This document shows, piece by piece, positions 1-10,569 of a stretch of DNA of 64,000 bases. Positions within the stretch are counted from its first letter, which is position 1; each line of letters starts with the position of its first letter. Both the position numbers and the translations under genes were made by a program. The stretch is from Neoceratodus forsteri. Lineage: Eukaryota > Chordata > Ceratodontiformes > Ceratodontidae. The stretch lies in assembly GCA_016271365.2 (NCBI GenBank), contig CM028129.1:844024001-844088000 (forward strand), written 5' to 3'. The notes under the pieces are model-generated. The model was not told the origin of the DNA and searched no databases. It saw only the letters and a list, made by a program, of their open reading frames with translations.

Positions 1-2700
1 CATGTGCCAGCTTCAGGTTCTTTACCTTTGTGTATAGTATGTGCATTACAGATATGATGTTGACCTACAGGCAGGACATCATGAATTGCTATGTCTCTCT
101 GGTATGGTGCAGAGTGCACACTGACAGTGGCAGCATTCGTTATGTCCATGTCAGTGCTGATGTCCCATCCCACTATGATTGCCAACACACCTGTTTGTGA
201 TGTCACCGATTCCATCCTCTGTATCAGCGTGGTCATCAGTGGCATCACTGGGAATATGCAGTACTCTGGATCTGCCTTATCAAGGTCATTGTCCATGTTC
301 CTGTCGTTGTCACTGCTGTTGTTTCTTGGACTGTCCATTGCTGCTCCCTTGTCCCCAAGAATGTCTGTGAGGGTTCCACCTATTAGGTTGCAGTTGATGC
401 CCTTGTCTTCCATGTGTTTCTTCACATGGACACCTACACAATACAAGTGTAGCAGTATGTGTTAGATGACCCTATTGACTACCATGGCACTGTATAGCAT
501 GAATGAAAGACTGTACGCCACTGCAGTACAAATATGTACACCCCCCCCCCCCCCTACACAGGGGTATAGGTCCGTCATGTCTGCTGTGACACATTTCATT
601 ATTGTGCAACAGCTATATACAGTACATTTACACTGCAGGTATGAGAATGGTTTGTACACATGGTGTTACAGAAGCTATCATGCCTTCCCATATGTTTTGT
701 GGGTCACTGTGTCAATAGCTATCCAGTGTTGTACATTATCTTGTTACTCACATGACACAGACTGTATACAGTGTCCATTATTGGAAAGGCACATGGACAA
801 TGGTCATGGGCTACCGGCAATACCCATACTGTGGCTGCGAGTACACCTTGTACCATAGTGGTTATGTAACACATGCACAGTGCATACACACAATGTGTGG
901 TTGCATTATGAATGTTACCGTTGATTGTGCATGTGCAGTACAGGGTGTCACTGCGTGTAGTGCATAGGGGTGGGGTGTTGGGGACATTACTGTACATGTT
1001 CATACCTGCAAGTTGGCTGTCTCTGGTCACTGTATGACCATGTAGATAAGCCACTCCTAGCCGAGGGGTTGTTGACCATGTCAGTGTGTACATTGTATGG
1101 CCCAGCTGTGTGTTCCTGTTCAGTGTGTCTGTTGTTGTGCATGTAACAATATCAACAGTGCTTACAGGTAGTCCTATAGGCAGGGACGGTCTCCAGCACA
1201 CATGTGTAATGTGGGTCAGGACACATGGCACAGCTGTTACTGTGCATTGGCACAGTATTGACAGACATCAAATTGGTGTGCCCAATGCATCAGTGGTGGA
1301 CAGTCAACATGTGGTCCTTACCAATGCAGATATTACATTGTGTGCTGGGAGTATGCTATTCCACAAGGATGGCAGGACAGCTGTGAAGCTCCAACATGTC
1401 ATGTCATGTCCAGCATATTTTAACACACCTATGCAACATTGCTGTTGCTATGCACTGGTACACCATGTGGCTCTGTGGATTATATATCCTGCCGCTCTAG
1501 GTGACAGTGGATCATTTCCCATGGGGAGCATTTTGCTCACAGTGATGGTTGTTGACAGGTGTGTTTCCATGTTGGTAATGGTTGGGACAGCAGGTTGCAG
1601 TCATGCATGACAGATGCACTGTCCCGCCATGTCCAACATGCTGGTACTCACACCTTTCTCTGTCACAATTGCAATAACGGGTGCAAGTGATATTACACAT
1701 GCGAGGCCAGTAGGGGACTGAGGGTGACAATGACTGTTGCATTGTGACAGTGGGCTCTCAGTGGTGTCTGCAGTTTCTCGTGGATGACATATTGTCATGG
1801 CTGTGTTCCTGCCTATGGAGCTGTATTTGTCGGACATCGTACCTGTACACAGGAGTGTATTGGTAACAGGTGCAGAGTATGCCATACAGTACATGGCATG
1901 TCCAGTTACACCTCCTGAACACTTGCCAGGGCCATGGCTATTGCACTCCTGTGCATCTATGTGTATAATACTGACTACAATGGTGTACCACATCAGGGTC
2001 CATGTGGGTATGAATGTTACATGTGGTACAGTTGCACTGTGATGCATGTGTGTGTTGGATGTTTCAGGGGTGGGACCAGTGCAGGGGTGCTGGTCACGGC
2101 ATACCAGTGCCTCCAACTGACACATGCTGCTGTAATGCACACAGTGGTGGTTATGGGCACAGGTACATGACTGATACATGTGCCATGGGCTGTGCTGTGA
2201 TGTTTTACAGCGATTGTGACAGTGGGGCCATGTCATGTCTTTGCATGTATGTTCTAGGACAGGTAACTAGCAACATAGTCCTGGGTAACATACAACTGTG
2301 TTGGTTGTGACCACGGTATACATTGTCAGGTTCAGTTACAGACATATCTGTCATGTTATGATTGTGAGAGGACATATGGATGTGTACATGCTTGTGAGAC
2401 CTAGGTTACTGGGCCATACATCAGACATTGGGGCTCAATACCGATACGTGAGTACTCTGCTTATTCTCCACAGGCATATACACTGGCTTGTTGCATATGT
2501 ACACTGATGAGGGGGTGGGCATACACTGTACTGATGTCAGGCTGGCCCAGGGGGGCATTGTGGAGTGGTGTTCAGTTGCTTGCCTACATGGCACGAGTGT
2601 TATGTGGGCGTGACGCACGCTGTCACAGCTAACTGTCCATTGAAATGATGCAAGTCCATGTTGCAGTCTCTGTGATGTTGTGCAGTTGTTAGGTCTGCAG
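1..2700. other. TG/CA-rich low-complexity-like block 1
   Basis: This block is dominated by TGT, ACA, CATG and GTAC words and has almost no A or T runs, unlike the LINE sequence that follows. Stop-free stretches on both strands are long (for example 1086-1610 plus and 1601-2236 minus), but the translations are rich in Cys, His, Thr and Val and match no family I know, so I treat them as composition artefacts. A 14-base C run lies at 541-554. The block resembles 12737-15117 and 19955-23331 in composition; I infer that the three were one locus before the CR1 insertions. It may carry a minus-strand exon at 200-451 (separate entry). Confidence 0.6.
200..451 (-). other. Candidate degenerate exon, minus strand
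   Basis: Read on the minus strand, a possible splice acceptor (ending in TGTGTAG near 435) precedes an open stretch beginning V-H-V-K-K-H-M-E-D-K and continuing through an acidic Asn/Asp-rich segment to D-P-E-Y-C. After that, either this frame or a shifted one giving a second acidic run (D-D-H-A-D-T-E-D-G) stays open. The amino-acid make-up is more protein-like than other translations from this block. Its strand and order fit a downstream exon of the THAP gene at 21367-21732. That is inference only, because the sequence matches no domain I can name and no transcript was seen. Confidence 0.25.
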
Positions 2701-2845
2701 AAAAGCACTAGCAAACAGGCAAGAAGGTGGGGTGGAGCAACAATGGGGAAACATCAAAACCACCATCACAGAGGCAACAAGCCTTTGTGTGAAGCAAATA
2801 AACAAATCAAACTAAAAGAAAAAAACACTATGGTTCTCAAAAGAC

Positions 2846-3865
2846 GTGGCGGGGAAGGTAAGGGAGAAAAAGATAGCATTCAGGAAATATAAGGAAACAC
2901 AGAAGGAGCAGGGCAGAGAACTGTACCAGTTAAAGCAGAAGGAAGCGGGGAAGGCAATCAGAATAGCAAAGGCCCAAACTGAGGAAAAGATAGCCAACTC
3001 AGTTAAGAAGGGGGATAAAACCTTTTATAGGTACATTAAGGAGCAAAGAAAGACTAAGGCAGGGATACTGAGGCTGAATAAAGATGAAGGTGGTTGGGCA
3101 GACAGTGACAGTGAAAAAGCAGGGATACTGAACGAATACTTCTGCTCTGTTTTCACAATGGAAAAGCAGGGGGAGATACCTAATCCAGTCAATAGAAGCA
3201 CTCTAGAGAGGGAAGGGGTTGTTATTAGTCCTTTCACAGAAGAAAGGGTTCTGAAAGAACTCTTAAAACTGAAGGTGGATAAAGCAATGGGGCCTGATGG
3301 GATTCACCCAAGAATTCTAAAAGAACTAAGGGAAGAACTAGTAACACCACTGACTACCCTTTTTAATAAATCATGGGAGGATGGTGTGGTACCTGAGGAC
3401 TGGAGGAGGGTGGATGCGATTCCACTTCACAAAAGTGGGAGCAAGACAGAGGCAGGAAACTACAGACCTGTCAGTTTGACCTCAGTGGTAGGGAAAATGA
3501 TGGAATCACTTCTGAAGGAAAGAGTTGTTGAGTACCTAGAGGCCAGTGGGGCACAGGACTCAAGGCAGCATGGATTCACAGCAGGAAGGTCATGTCAGAC
3601 AAATCTAATTGATATCTTTGACTGGGTGACCAAAGTAGTAGACCAAGGAGGGGCTGTGGACATGGCCTACCTAGACTTTAGCAAGGCATTTGACACAGTC
3701 CCGTACAAACGATTAATAAACAAATTAGCCAGCTTGGGAGTGTGTCCCATGTTGGTAGCCTGGGTAGCACAATGGCTGAACAACAGGACACAGTGGGTAA
3801 TAGTAAATGGAGTCCACAGTGAAGTAAGGGGGGTTACTAGTGGGGTACTGCAGGGTCCTTTTTAA
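2846..3865 (+). pseudogene. CR1 copy A ORF2, reverse transcriptase part
   Basis: An open stretch of 339 codons covers the region between endonuclease and RT and most of the RT fingers and palm. Visible RT motifs are MGPDGIHPRIL (about residues 149-159), the N-Y-R-P-V-S-L-T-S block, HGFTAGRSCQTN, and [14 protein letters not shown], which carries the first catalytic Asp. The frame breaks right after GVTSGVLQG, where about 20-25 bases that encode the usual SVLGPVLF segment are missing. The next frame (3840-4090) resumes with F-N-V-L-S-D and carries the LFADDTK catalytic pair. The ATG at 2846 is only the first Met of the open frame and not a natural start. Full CR1 ORF2 is about 900-1000 residues, so this is an incomplete copy. 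Confidence 0.9.
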
Positions 3866-4083
3866 TGTCTTAAGTGACATTGCAGAGGGACTGGTAGGGA
3901 AAGTATGTCTCTTTGCAGATGACACAAAGATCTGCAACAGGGTTGATGCACAAGGTGGGGTGGAAAGGATGAAAAGGGACTTGGCAAGGTTGGAGGAATG
4001 GTCAAATGTATGGCAGCTTAGATTCAGTGCAAAGAAGTGCAAAGTAATGCACCTGGGAAACAAAAACCCAGGGGAAAGAGTAC
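3840..4083 (+). pseudogene. CR1 copy A RT continuation with LFADDTK motif
   Basis: This continues the RT of 2846-3865 in another frame after a small deletion. LFADDTKICNRV holds the two catalytic aspartates. It is followed by the EEWSNVWQLRFSAKKCKVMHLG segment typical of the CR1 palm/thumb. The reading is cut at about 4083, where a foreign minus-strand fragment begins. The natural continuation is found at 5316 (G-G-E-I-L-I-T-T-K, then E-R-D-L-G-V-V-I-S-D-D-L-K). Confidence 0.85.
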
Positions 4084-5315
4084 TTTTAATTTTTTTATTT
4101 AGTTTTTGTTTACCGGGTAAGTACACTAGCCAACACAATGACTATTTTCAGGTACGACCCGGGAGAGTACAACATAAAGTAAGATGGGTACAAAGAAACA
4201 TTTCCATTTTTAACATGGGGAGAAGTGGACAGAAATTTTAGGCAAAGGCACATAATGTAAAAACCTTTTAACATAACAGAGGTAATAGGCAGCATTTCGG
4301 CTTTCACGTGGTGAGAACAGATACCAAGGCTTAAATAGGAGGAAACAAACATCCAGAGAAATACGGGCAAGGCAAGTAGCAATTGTTGGGGTAAACAAGG
4401 ATAGGTCAAAAGCAAATTACAGTTTGCAGAGATTTTGTAAATGGTCAAACTAAGAGGTCTTTTGAAATTGGAGGAGGAGGGCAGGGGAGGAAAAGAAGTG
4501 AGAAGAGGCTAGGGGAAAGAAGAGTGGCCAGGGAAAATGAGAAAGGTGGGTGATAGGGCAGGAGAGAGATAGGACAGAGAAGTTGTGGAATGGAGCAGGG
4601 GTAGGGAGGGAACATGTATTAGAGGGAGCTAGAAAAGTAGAGGTCATGCAAGAGTGTGCCAGGGCAGTGGGATCATTGCATGAGGAATCTAGAGCTGGGT
4701 TACAGGATGAGGGAGAAACAAGAGCAGGGATACAGGAGGAGGGAGATAGAGGATTGAGAGATTGGAAAACAACACGGGAGGGCAAGTCTTTAGGACTAAG
4801 GAAAAAGTATGGGGAACAGACATAATCTGAGAGGAAAAAGAAAGGAAAGAGAGAGAAATCAGGGGCAACGCATCATAAACAAGACCATCAGGTAGGATCA
4901 AAGCAAGTGCAGGGGCCAGTGCGCAATTGATAGCAGTGAAGTTCTTTTTTAAAACTCTGATGAGTCTCAGCCGATTTAAGCTCAGGGGGAAGTGTATTCC
5001 AGAACATGGGAGCCACACATTTGAAAGCCCCAGTGCCTTTTGTGGTAGAGCATCTAGGAACTTGGAGTAGAGAGTTTTCCGCAGACCTCAGACCGCGAGG
5101 GATGGAGTGGGGAATTAAAAGTTCTGCCAGAGATTTAGTGGATTTGAGCCTTACAACAGAGTCAGTAAGGGACCCAAGATAATATTTTCTTGTGGCCATG
5201 GGGGAGAGCCATCCTAAATCATCATAAAGCTGACGGCGGTGCTTTTGTCTAGAGGAGGAGGATGCATATCGACATATGTTATTGCAAGTGACATCCCATT
5301 TCTGGAGGGCACTTT
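4084..5315 (-). mobile_element. L2/Rex-like LINE 3' fragment inserted in CR1 copy A
   Basis: This fragment lies between two parts of the CR1 RT, with AGTAC on both sides (4079-4083 and 5316-5320), a possible 5-bp target duplication. On the minus strand it starts with the end of an RT C-terminal domain (about 5290-4888) and then runs through roughly 800 bases of 3' UTR. It ends in an A-rich tail (…AACTAAATAAAAAAATTAAAA) beside the left junction. It is 5'-truncated, as is usual for LINE insertions. The UTR is purine-rich on the plus strand and has no coding signal that I trust. Confidence 0.75.
4888..5290 (-). pseudogene. RT C-terminal domain, L2/Rex-like
   Basis: The minus-strand translation reads R-R-Q-L-Y-D-D-L-G-W-L-S, then RSAENSLLQVPRCST, then APMFWNTLPPELKSAETHQS and FKKELHCYQL. 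The A-P-x-x-W-N-x-L-P-x-x-L block followed by S-F-K-x-x-L is the hallmark of the extreme C-terminus of L2, Rex1 and CR1-group RTs. Only this end survives, and the catalytic palm is absent. The Met at 5199 is internal. Clade assignment below the L2/Rex/CR1 group is uncertain. Confidence 0.8.
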
Positions 5316-5661
5316 AGTACACAATGGGAGGTGAGATACTGATAACAACAAAAATGGAAAGGGACCTGGGGGTAGTCATATCAGATGACCTAAAGGTGGG
5401 CCAGCAATGTGAGTAAGCAGTAAGGAGGGCTGGGAGAATACGGGGATGCATAGGGAGAGCCATCACCAGTAGAAAACAGGAAGTTGTTGGCCTTCTGTAC
5501 AAACAGTTAGTAAGACCCATCTGGAGTACTGTGTACAGTTCTGGAGACCCCATCTCTACAAAGACGTAGACAGGGTAGAGGCTGTCCAGAAAAGGGCAAC
5601 GAAAATGGTGCAGGGTCTGCACCAGAAGACATATGAAGAAAGACTAAAGGAGCTTAAGATG

Positions 5662-5675
5662 TATAACCTCGAGGA
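5662..5675 (+). repeat. Target-site duplication, left copy
   Basis: TATAACCTCGAGGA, identical to 12312-12325, flanks the L1-like element. It belongs to the CR1 RT C-terminal region, equivalent to TATACCCTTGAGCA in CR1 copy B. Confidence 0.93.
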
Positions 5676-5923
5676 GCGGGGATCACGTGATGAGCTGAAT
5701 CCGTTCGGACGTCTCCTGTGCTGCTCCGAGGCCCTATTATAAATAATAGGCTTTAAAAATTTCGAGACCGGCTTATCTTGAACCAAAATAGTTGCAGCTG
5801 ATCTGAGAAGTCCTGCGGTCTTAATATAGGAGGACTCTGTGGGAAATTTCGTGTGAAAAGGAAGTGAGGTAACCCTGCGGATAGTGAGTGTCTGGCTGCA
5901 GCAGCAGGCCGATTGTAAGCATC

Positions 5924-6730
5924 GGGATGGAGGTTGAAGTTGGCAAGCCCCTAGCGGTGAGAACCCCCACTACCAAACGGCCAAAGCCACAATCCCCTAC
6001 TCCGAATGACCAAGAGGACGATCCAGGGAAGGAGGGGGGTTCATGTTCAACCAATGCGGACATTCAAGACATTAAAGTAATGCTACAGGGGCTGGTGACA
6101 GATTTTGCAGCAATGAAACCAGTGCTGCACTCACTTGCCCAAAGAATGGGTGATGCAGAAGCTCAGATCTCTTCACAAGAAAGGAAAGCATCTGTGATGG
6201 AGCAGGAATTGGTGGGGGTCAGAAGGCAGGTTAAGAAGCTGGAAGAAAGAATAGAGGACCAAGAGTCAAGAAGTAGGCGGAATAATTTGATCATCACAGG
6301 ATTGCCGGAGAGGGCTGAAGGGCAAGACTGTGTTACTTTTATGCAGGATCTCCTGCTTAAGCTGTTGGGCCCCACTCCATTTGGTGAGGCGTACAATCTA
6401 GAGAGAGCCCACCGGCATTAAGGAGATGCCACCTCCTGAAGCCAGACCCCGAAAGTGATACCATGCCTCAAGAACTATAAGGAGAAATCTCATGTGTTGC
6501 TTACTGCCAGGCAAAAGAAGCCGCTACAGTGGAACGGTGCCTCGCTCTGGCTATTCCAGGATCAAACACCGGCAGTTAGAGAGAAACAGAAAGAATATGT
6601 TGAAATCAAGAAGAAGCTCTATTTGGCTGGGATAAAGTTTCACCTGCAATATCCAGCGACTCTAGTTGTGCGGCTGCAATCAGGGGAGAAGAGGTTCCTA
6701 ACTACAAAAGAAGGTCTCGAGGGGTTGTGA
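5924..6730 (+). pseudogene. L1-like ORF1 (coiled coil plus RRM-like domain)
   Basis: ORF1p of L1 is an RNA-binding chaperone that forms trimers and coats the element RNA. The first part (5924-6421) has a polar N-terminus, then a heptad-like stretch around Q-E-L-V-G-V-R-R-Q-V-K-K-L-E-E-R. It ends in R-R-N-N-L-I-I-T-G-L-P-E, the start of the RRM-like core, and L-E-R-A-H-R. Stops follow at 6419-6421 and 6437-6439; the same frame reopens with NYKEKSHVLLTARQKK and a C-terminal domain to 6730. Shifting frame between about 6416 and 6456 gives K-E-M-P-P-P-E-A-R-P-R-K, so a compensated pair of frameshifts is the likely break. The Met at 5888 is an alternative start; I prefer 5924. Confidence 0.8.
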
Positions 6731-8064
6731 TTTGAGCTTCCAGATTTATTCAAGTCAGCAACTTGAATGTGTGTCCTGAAGAGTAGGAGATTGTGTTAAG
6801 CTCAAGGACTGGGACTGGGGAAGCGGCAACAAATTTAATGTTTAATGTTTAAGTAGTTTGCATGTTATATCGGGTCGTCGGATCACTGTTACAAGTCTCA
6901 GACTTAAAGGGTTTGCAGAGGTTGGGGGGAGGTAGAGTCCTCTTTGGGAAGGGGGAAGTAGCTATTTTGATTTTGCGTTATTAAAGCAGAGGTGCATTAG
7001 CTGCTCAGTGAATTGGGGTAGAGTGTTAAGGATATGGAGATGGAAGAGTTTGAAGGGGATAACTAGGGGTGGGTACTTGAAAGGGAACTACTCTGCGGCG
7101 GTTAAGACGGGAAACAATAACGCAGATGCTGGGGGGGTTAGAAAGCAATGCTTATAGAAGCTGAGGAGTGAATGCCATGGGGGGGTATAGTTAACTGGAG
7201 GGAAGGTTTTGATGGTGGGTGGGGGATTGGGGAGCGTAGGAAGGTGAGATGAACAAGGGTTGTTACATCTTTGCAGTTTGGGACTCGACAGAAGTGAGAC
7301 CAAGAGTCGCTAGGTCAGTGCTGTTTATTAAACGAATATGGCCTCCTTGAGATGGGGTGTCCCATGGGATCAGTAAAGGGTGTGGGCAGATAATATACCA
7401 ACCTCTAGGGGGGAAGTAGTAATTTTAGAGCTTTTTGAGGTAAACAATTTTAAGTGGTGTGGTGTAATACTGCATCTTCAGGTAAAGGAAAGTAAATGGC
7501 ACTTTGTGGTACAATCTTCGGGGCTGATCTAAGGGGGAAATATAGAGGGGGAATCCTGGGATTGGGAGCCTTTTAGTGGCCCCCCTAATGTACGTGAAGG
7601 ACTATTAGTGGAGTTAGGGAGATGGGAAAGGGAGAGTCATCTAGGTCTGTTAGCCTATTAGGAGGCCGGGGTTGGAGGATCCTGATCGACTTTAATAGGT
7701 AGGGACGAGAGGCAGTTCTTACGAGTGGGAACATGGCACACCGTATGGTAGGGGCTGCATAGGACAAGAAGAAATAAAGATAGTGGGAAAAGGAATGCTT
7801 CCATGTATTAACAGCTCTGTGGGTTTCGGGCAAGGTCTTGGAGTTACCTGGACAAGGTGGGGGGGCGGGGGGTAGCGCAGGAACGGGTTCATCCATGACT
7901 CGATACTTGGTAGGAGGACGATCTATGGATCAGGAATTGGTGGGGTGGGGTGGGAGGGGTGGGAGGGTGGAAAGAGAGAGAGTCCAACATAGGGGTAAGG
8001 TGAAAGCAGACCTGGAGTAGAGGAAGAGAGCTGGCTTAATTAAGCTATATTGAGGTTATTTTAA
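6731..8064 (+). other. Long ORF1-ORF2 spacer of the L1-like element
   Basis: This is 1.3 kb of G-rich, purine-biased sequence between the two ORFs. I see no coding domain. An open stretch at 7838-8020 is Gly/Ser-rich and looks compositional. In mammalian L1 the spacer is only tens of bases. A comparable long gap is seen in the second L1-like element of this window (about 29500-31390), so it may be a family trait, not an insertion. Confidence 0.6.
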
Positions 8065-8590
8065 ATGTCAAGCATTAAAATCATTTCTTGGAATGTTAAA
8101 GGGCTCAGGGGTAGACGTAAGAGAATGCTGATCTTAAGGCATATTGAGCTAATGGGGGCTCATATCACTGCTTTGCAGGAGACACACCTGCTGATGGAGG
8201 AACTGAATGGGCTTAAGAGACGATGGGTGGGGCAGGTATACGGGGCAGGTAGGGAAAGAGCTTCAGGAGGGGTGGTGATATTAATAAAGAAATCATGCCC
8301 ATATGAGGTGGTGCAAGTCAAGGTTAGGGAGGACAGTAGAAGGATATATGTCTTGGGCACTTTACTGGGTAAGGCAATCTCAGTGGCTTCTATTTATGGC
8401 CCAATGCCCCCGGATCCTGGATTTTTCGCCTCTATTGAAGGGGATATAGCGGATCTTCTATCGCCTTTATAATACTGGCGGGAGACTGGAATACCTGCCT
8501 TAGTTATCATGAAGACAGAATCCTACCGTCTAAAGGGCCCTTGTCCAAAGCCCAGATTGCCCTGAACAGATTACTCTAGGCGACGGCATT
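8065..8590 (+). pseudogene. L1-like ORF2, endonuclease N-terminal half
   Basis: This is an apurinic-like (EEP) endonuclease domain. It opens with I-I-S-W-N-V-K-G-L-R-G (catalytic Asn) after the start at 8065, then ITALQETHLL (catalytic Glu). VVILIKK and SVASIYGPMPPDPGF follow. A -1 frameshift near 8466 leads into I-I-L-A-G-D-W-N (the G-D-x-N metal site) and H-E-D-R-I-L-P-S-K. A stop at 8577-8579 and another shift link to the next segment. This domain nicks target DNA to prime reverse transcription. Confidence 0.87.
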
Positions 8591-9494
8591 GGTAGACCCA
8601 ATTAAATTGTACTCGAAGGGGGGTATGACTATGACCTTTTACTCGTCAGCTCATAAGAGCCAATCCCAAATCGATTTTTTTCTGGTAAATAGAGAGGTGA
8701 TTGGGGAAATTAAGGAAGTGACAATGGGGGGTAGAATTTATTCAGATCAGTCTCCTATCCAAATGTTGTGGGAACCTAGACTCACCCCTCCCAGGCCGTA
8801 TAGGTGGAGGCTGACTGATTTCCTGCTGGCGGAGCCCCTGGTGCGGGACAGGTTTGAGGAGGCACTGTTGGAAATCATACAGCAGCAAATACCTACGCTG
8901 CAAAATAAAAACTTGGTGTGTCCCACCTGCAAGGTCTTGTATGCAGGGGTCGCCCAGGGTATTGCAGTACAAAAAAGTAGAGAGAGAAGAGCGAAGGAGG
9001 AGTTTATTCTGGGGGCAATTGATTTACTGACACCATTGGAAGGGTCTTCGGGGGAGATTGATGCCAAACTTAAAAATCTGCGGGAGGAACTGGGGGATAT
9101 TATGAATAGTAAAATAGAATTCTGGTTAGAAAAGATTAATGACAGATACTTGATGCAGGGAGATGTCCCAGGGCAGCTGTTGGCGGCTAGAGCTAGGGAA
9201 TGGGAAGCAAGTAGAACGGTTACTTCCATACAATGGGGGGGCAAACTCCTAACTGATTCACAAGAGATGGCGGAGGCCTTTGCGTCATACTTTAAAGAAA
9301 TATACCAAGCAGAAGACCTGGCTGGGGAGGAAGAAATCGAGAGTTTTTTAGAGGGGATCCCCCTACCAGTTCTGGACCCAATACAGGCTAGGGAGTTGGC
9401 GGCTCCAATAAGGGCGTCGGAGATTATTGGAGTGGTGCAATCGCTACCTGCTGGTAAAACCCTGGGGCCGGATGGTCTCTCTGCCAAATTCTAG
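8589..9494 (+). pseudogene. L1-like ORF2, endonuclease end and pre-RT region
   Basis: The segment starts with the endonuclease C-terminus (S-Q-I-D-F-F-L-V-N, then Y-S-D-Q-S-P-I, where His of the usual S-D-H is replaced by Gln). It runs through the linker to the RT N-terminus with LPAGKTLGPDGLSAKF. A TAG at 9492-9494 interrupts the frame, which continues in phase at 9495 into the RT, so this is a simple nonsense mutation. The missing catalytic His is an additional loss of function. Confidence 0.87.
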
Positions 9495-10391
9495 CAGGTA
9501 CATATACAAACTATACTTCCTATGCTTCAAGAATTGTTCAGTGCCATAATGCAGGAAGGAGTACCTCACCCTCCGTTGTATCAGGCGTACATTACATTGA
9601 TTTCTAAGCCAGATAAGCCCAGGGATGTCCCCGGGAATTATAGACCCATAGCCCTAATGAATCAGGACATTAAGATCCTTCCAAGAACTATAGCAAACAG
9701 AATTTTGCATATTGCCCCTAGTCTCATTAGTCAAGAACAGGTGGGATTTATGCCGGGGAGGAGAGCTCATGATGCTCTTAGGAAGTTGCACCACATATTA
9801 AACTACGCGCCCGACTCCCAGTTACCTTTAGCATTGTTATCGCTAGATGCTGAGAAGGCTTTCGAGAGGGTCTGCCATCCTTTCCTTTTTGCTACGATGG
9901 AGAGGATGGGATTCTCGGAGGATCTTCTTAGGGGTATTAGGAACCTATATGCTGTGCCAACGGCTAGGGTATTATGCAATGGCTATCTTTTGCATGAAAT
10001 ACAGCTAGAGAATGGGACCCGTCAAGGATGTCCTCTTTCACCGATACTTTTCAATATTTACCTGGAGCCCCTTTTGAGAGCTATCAATAGGGATGTCCAT
10101 ACTAAAGGGATTAAGATAGAGGGGAGAGAGTTGAAACTCTCAGTTTTTGCAGATGATATAGTGCTGCATCTGGAGGACCCAGCATCTAGCTTTAAGAGAG
10201 CAACAGAAGTAATAGAGCATTTTTCTAGGGTCTCTAACTATAAACTGAATTTGAATAAGACTCAAATTCTCCCCCTGATGCCACGAGTTAATAGGGCTGA
10301 TTTTATACCACTGCAAATACAATGGAGGACAGATAAAATCAAGTACTTAGGTATTTGGATCACAGGACGGGACCTGGGAGGCGGAAACTAA
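9495..10391 (+). pseudogene. L1-like ORF2, reverse transcriptase core
   Basis: In frame with the preceding segment. RT motifs in order: YQAYITLISKPDKP, NYRPIALMNQDIKI, QVGFMPGRRAHDALRK, LSLDAEKAFERV (first Asp), GTRQGCPLSPILFNIYLEPL and LSVFADDIVLHLE (catalytic Asp pair). N-Y-K-L-N-L-N-K-T-Q and I-K-Y-L-G-I-W-I follow. The wording of the motifs (A-L-M-N-x-D-x-K-I, G-T-R-Q-G-C-P-L-S-P) is that of the L1/Tx1 group, not CR1 or L2. The frame ends at a TAA at 10389-10391. Confidence 0.92.
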
Positions 10392-10569
10392 CATGGGGAG
10401 TATATCTGAACTTAAGGGGATATAGTAAGGTGGAATAAATTGCCCTTAAACTTATGGCTCGACTGGGTCTTATCAAAATGAACATATTACCCCGCTTGTT
10501 ATACCCGGATATTTAGCCCCATATAGTATTCCCAAAAATGGTTCAGTATAATTAGGAAACTAATCTGGA

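Noticed and set aside
541..554. Poly-C run as a regulatory element
   Set aside because: A simple homopolymer prone to sequencing error, with no supporting context.
719..2236. Long open frames on both strands in TG-rich block 1 (up to 211 codons)
   Set aside because: They overlap on opposite strands, have Cys/His/Thr/Val bias dictated by TG/CA words, lack any recognisable motif, and arise because TAA-like words are rare in the block.
4450..5018. Ser/Pro-rich and Glu/Arg-rich frames at 4.4-5.0 kb
   Set aside because: They overlap on opposite strands in the purine-rich 3' UTR of the inserted L2-like fragment and show no domain.
7585..8020. Possible third ORF in the L1-like spacer
   Set aside because: Gly/Ser or Pro/Leu-rich reading from G-rich sequence only; no start context, motif or counterpart in the second L1-like copy.
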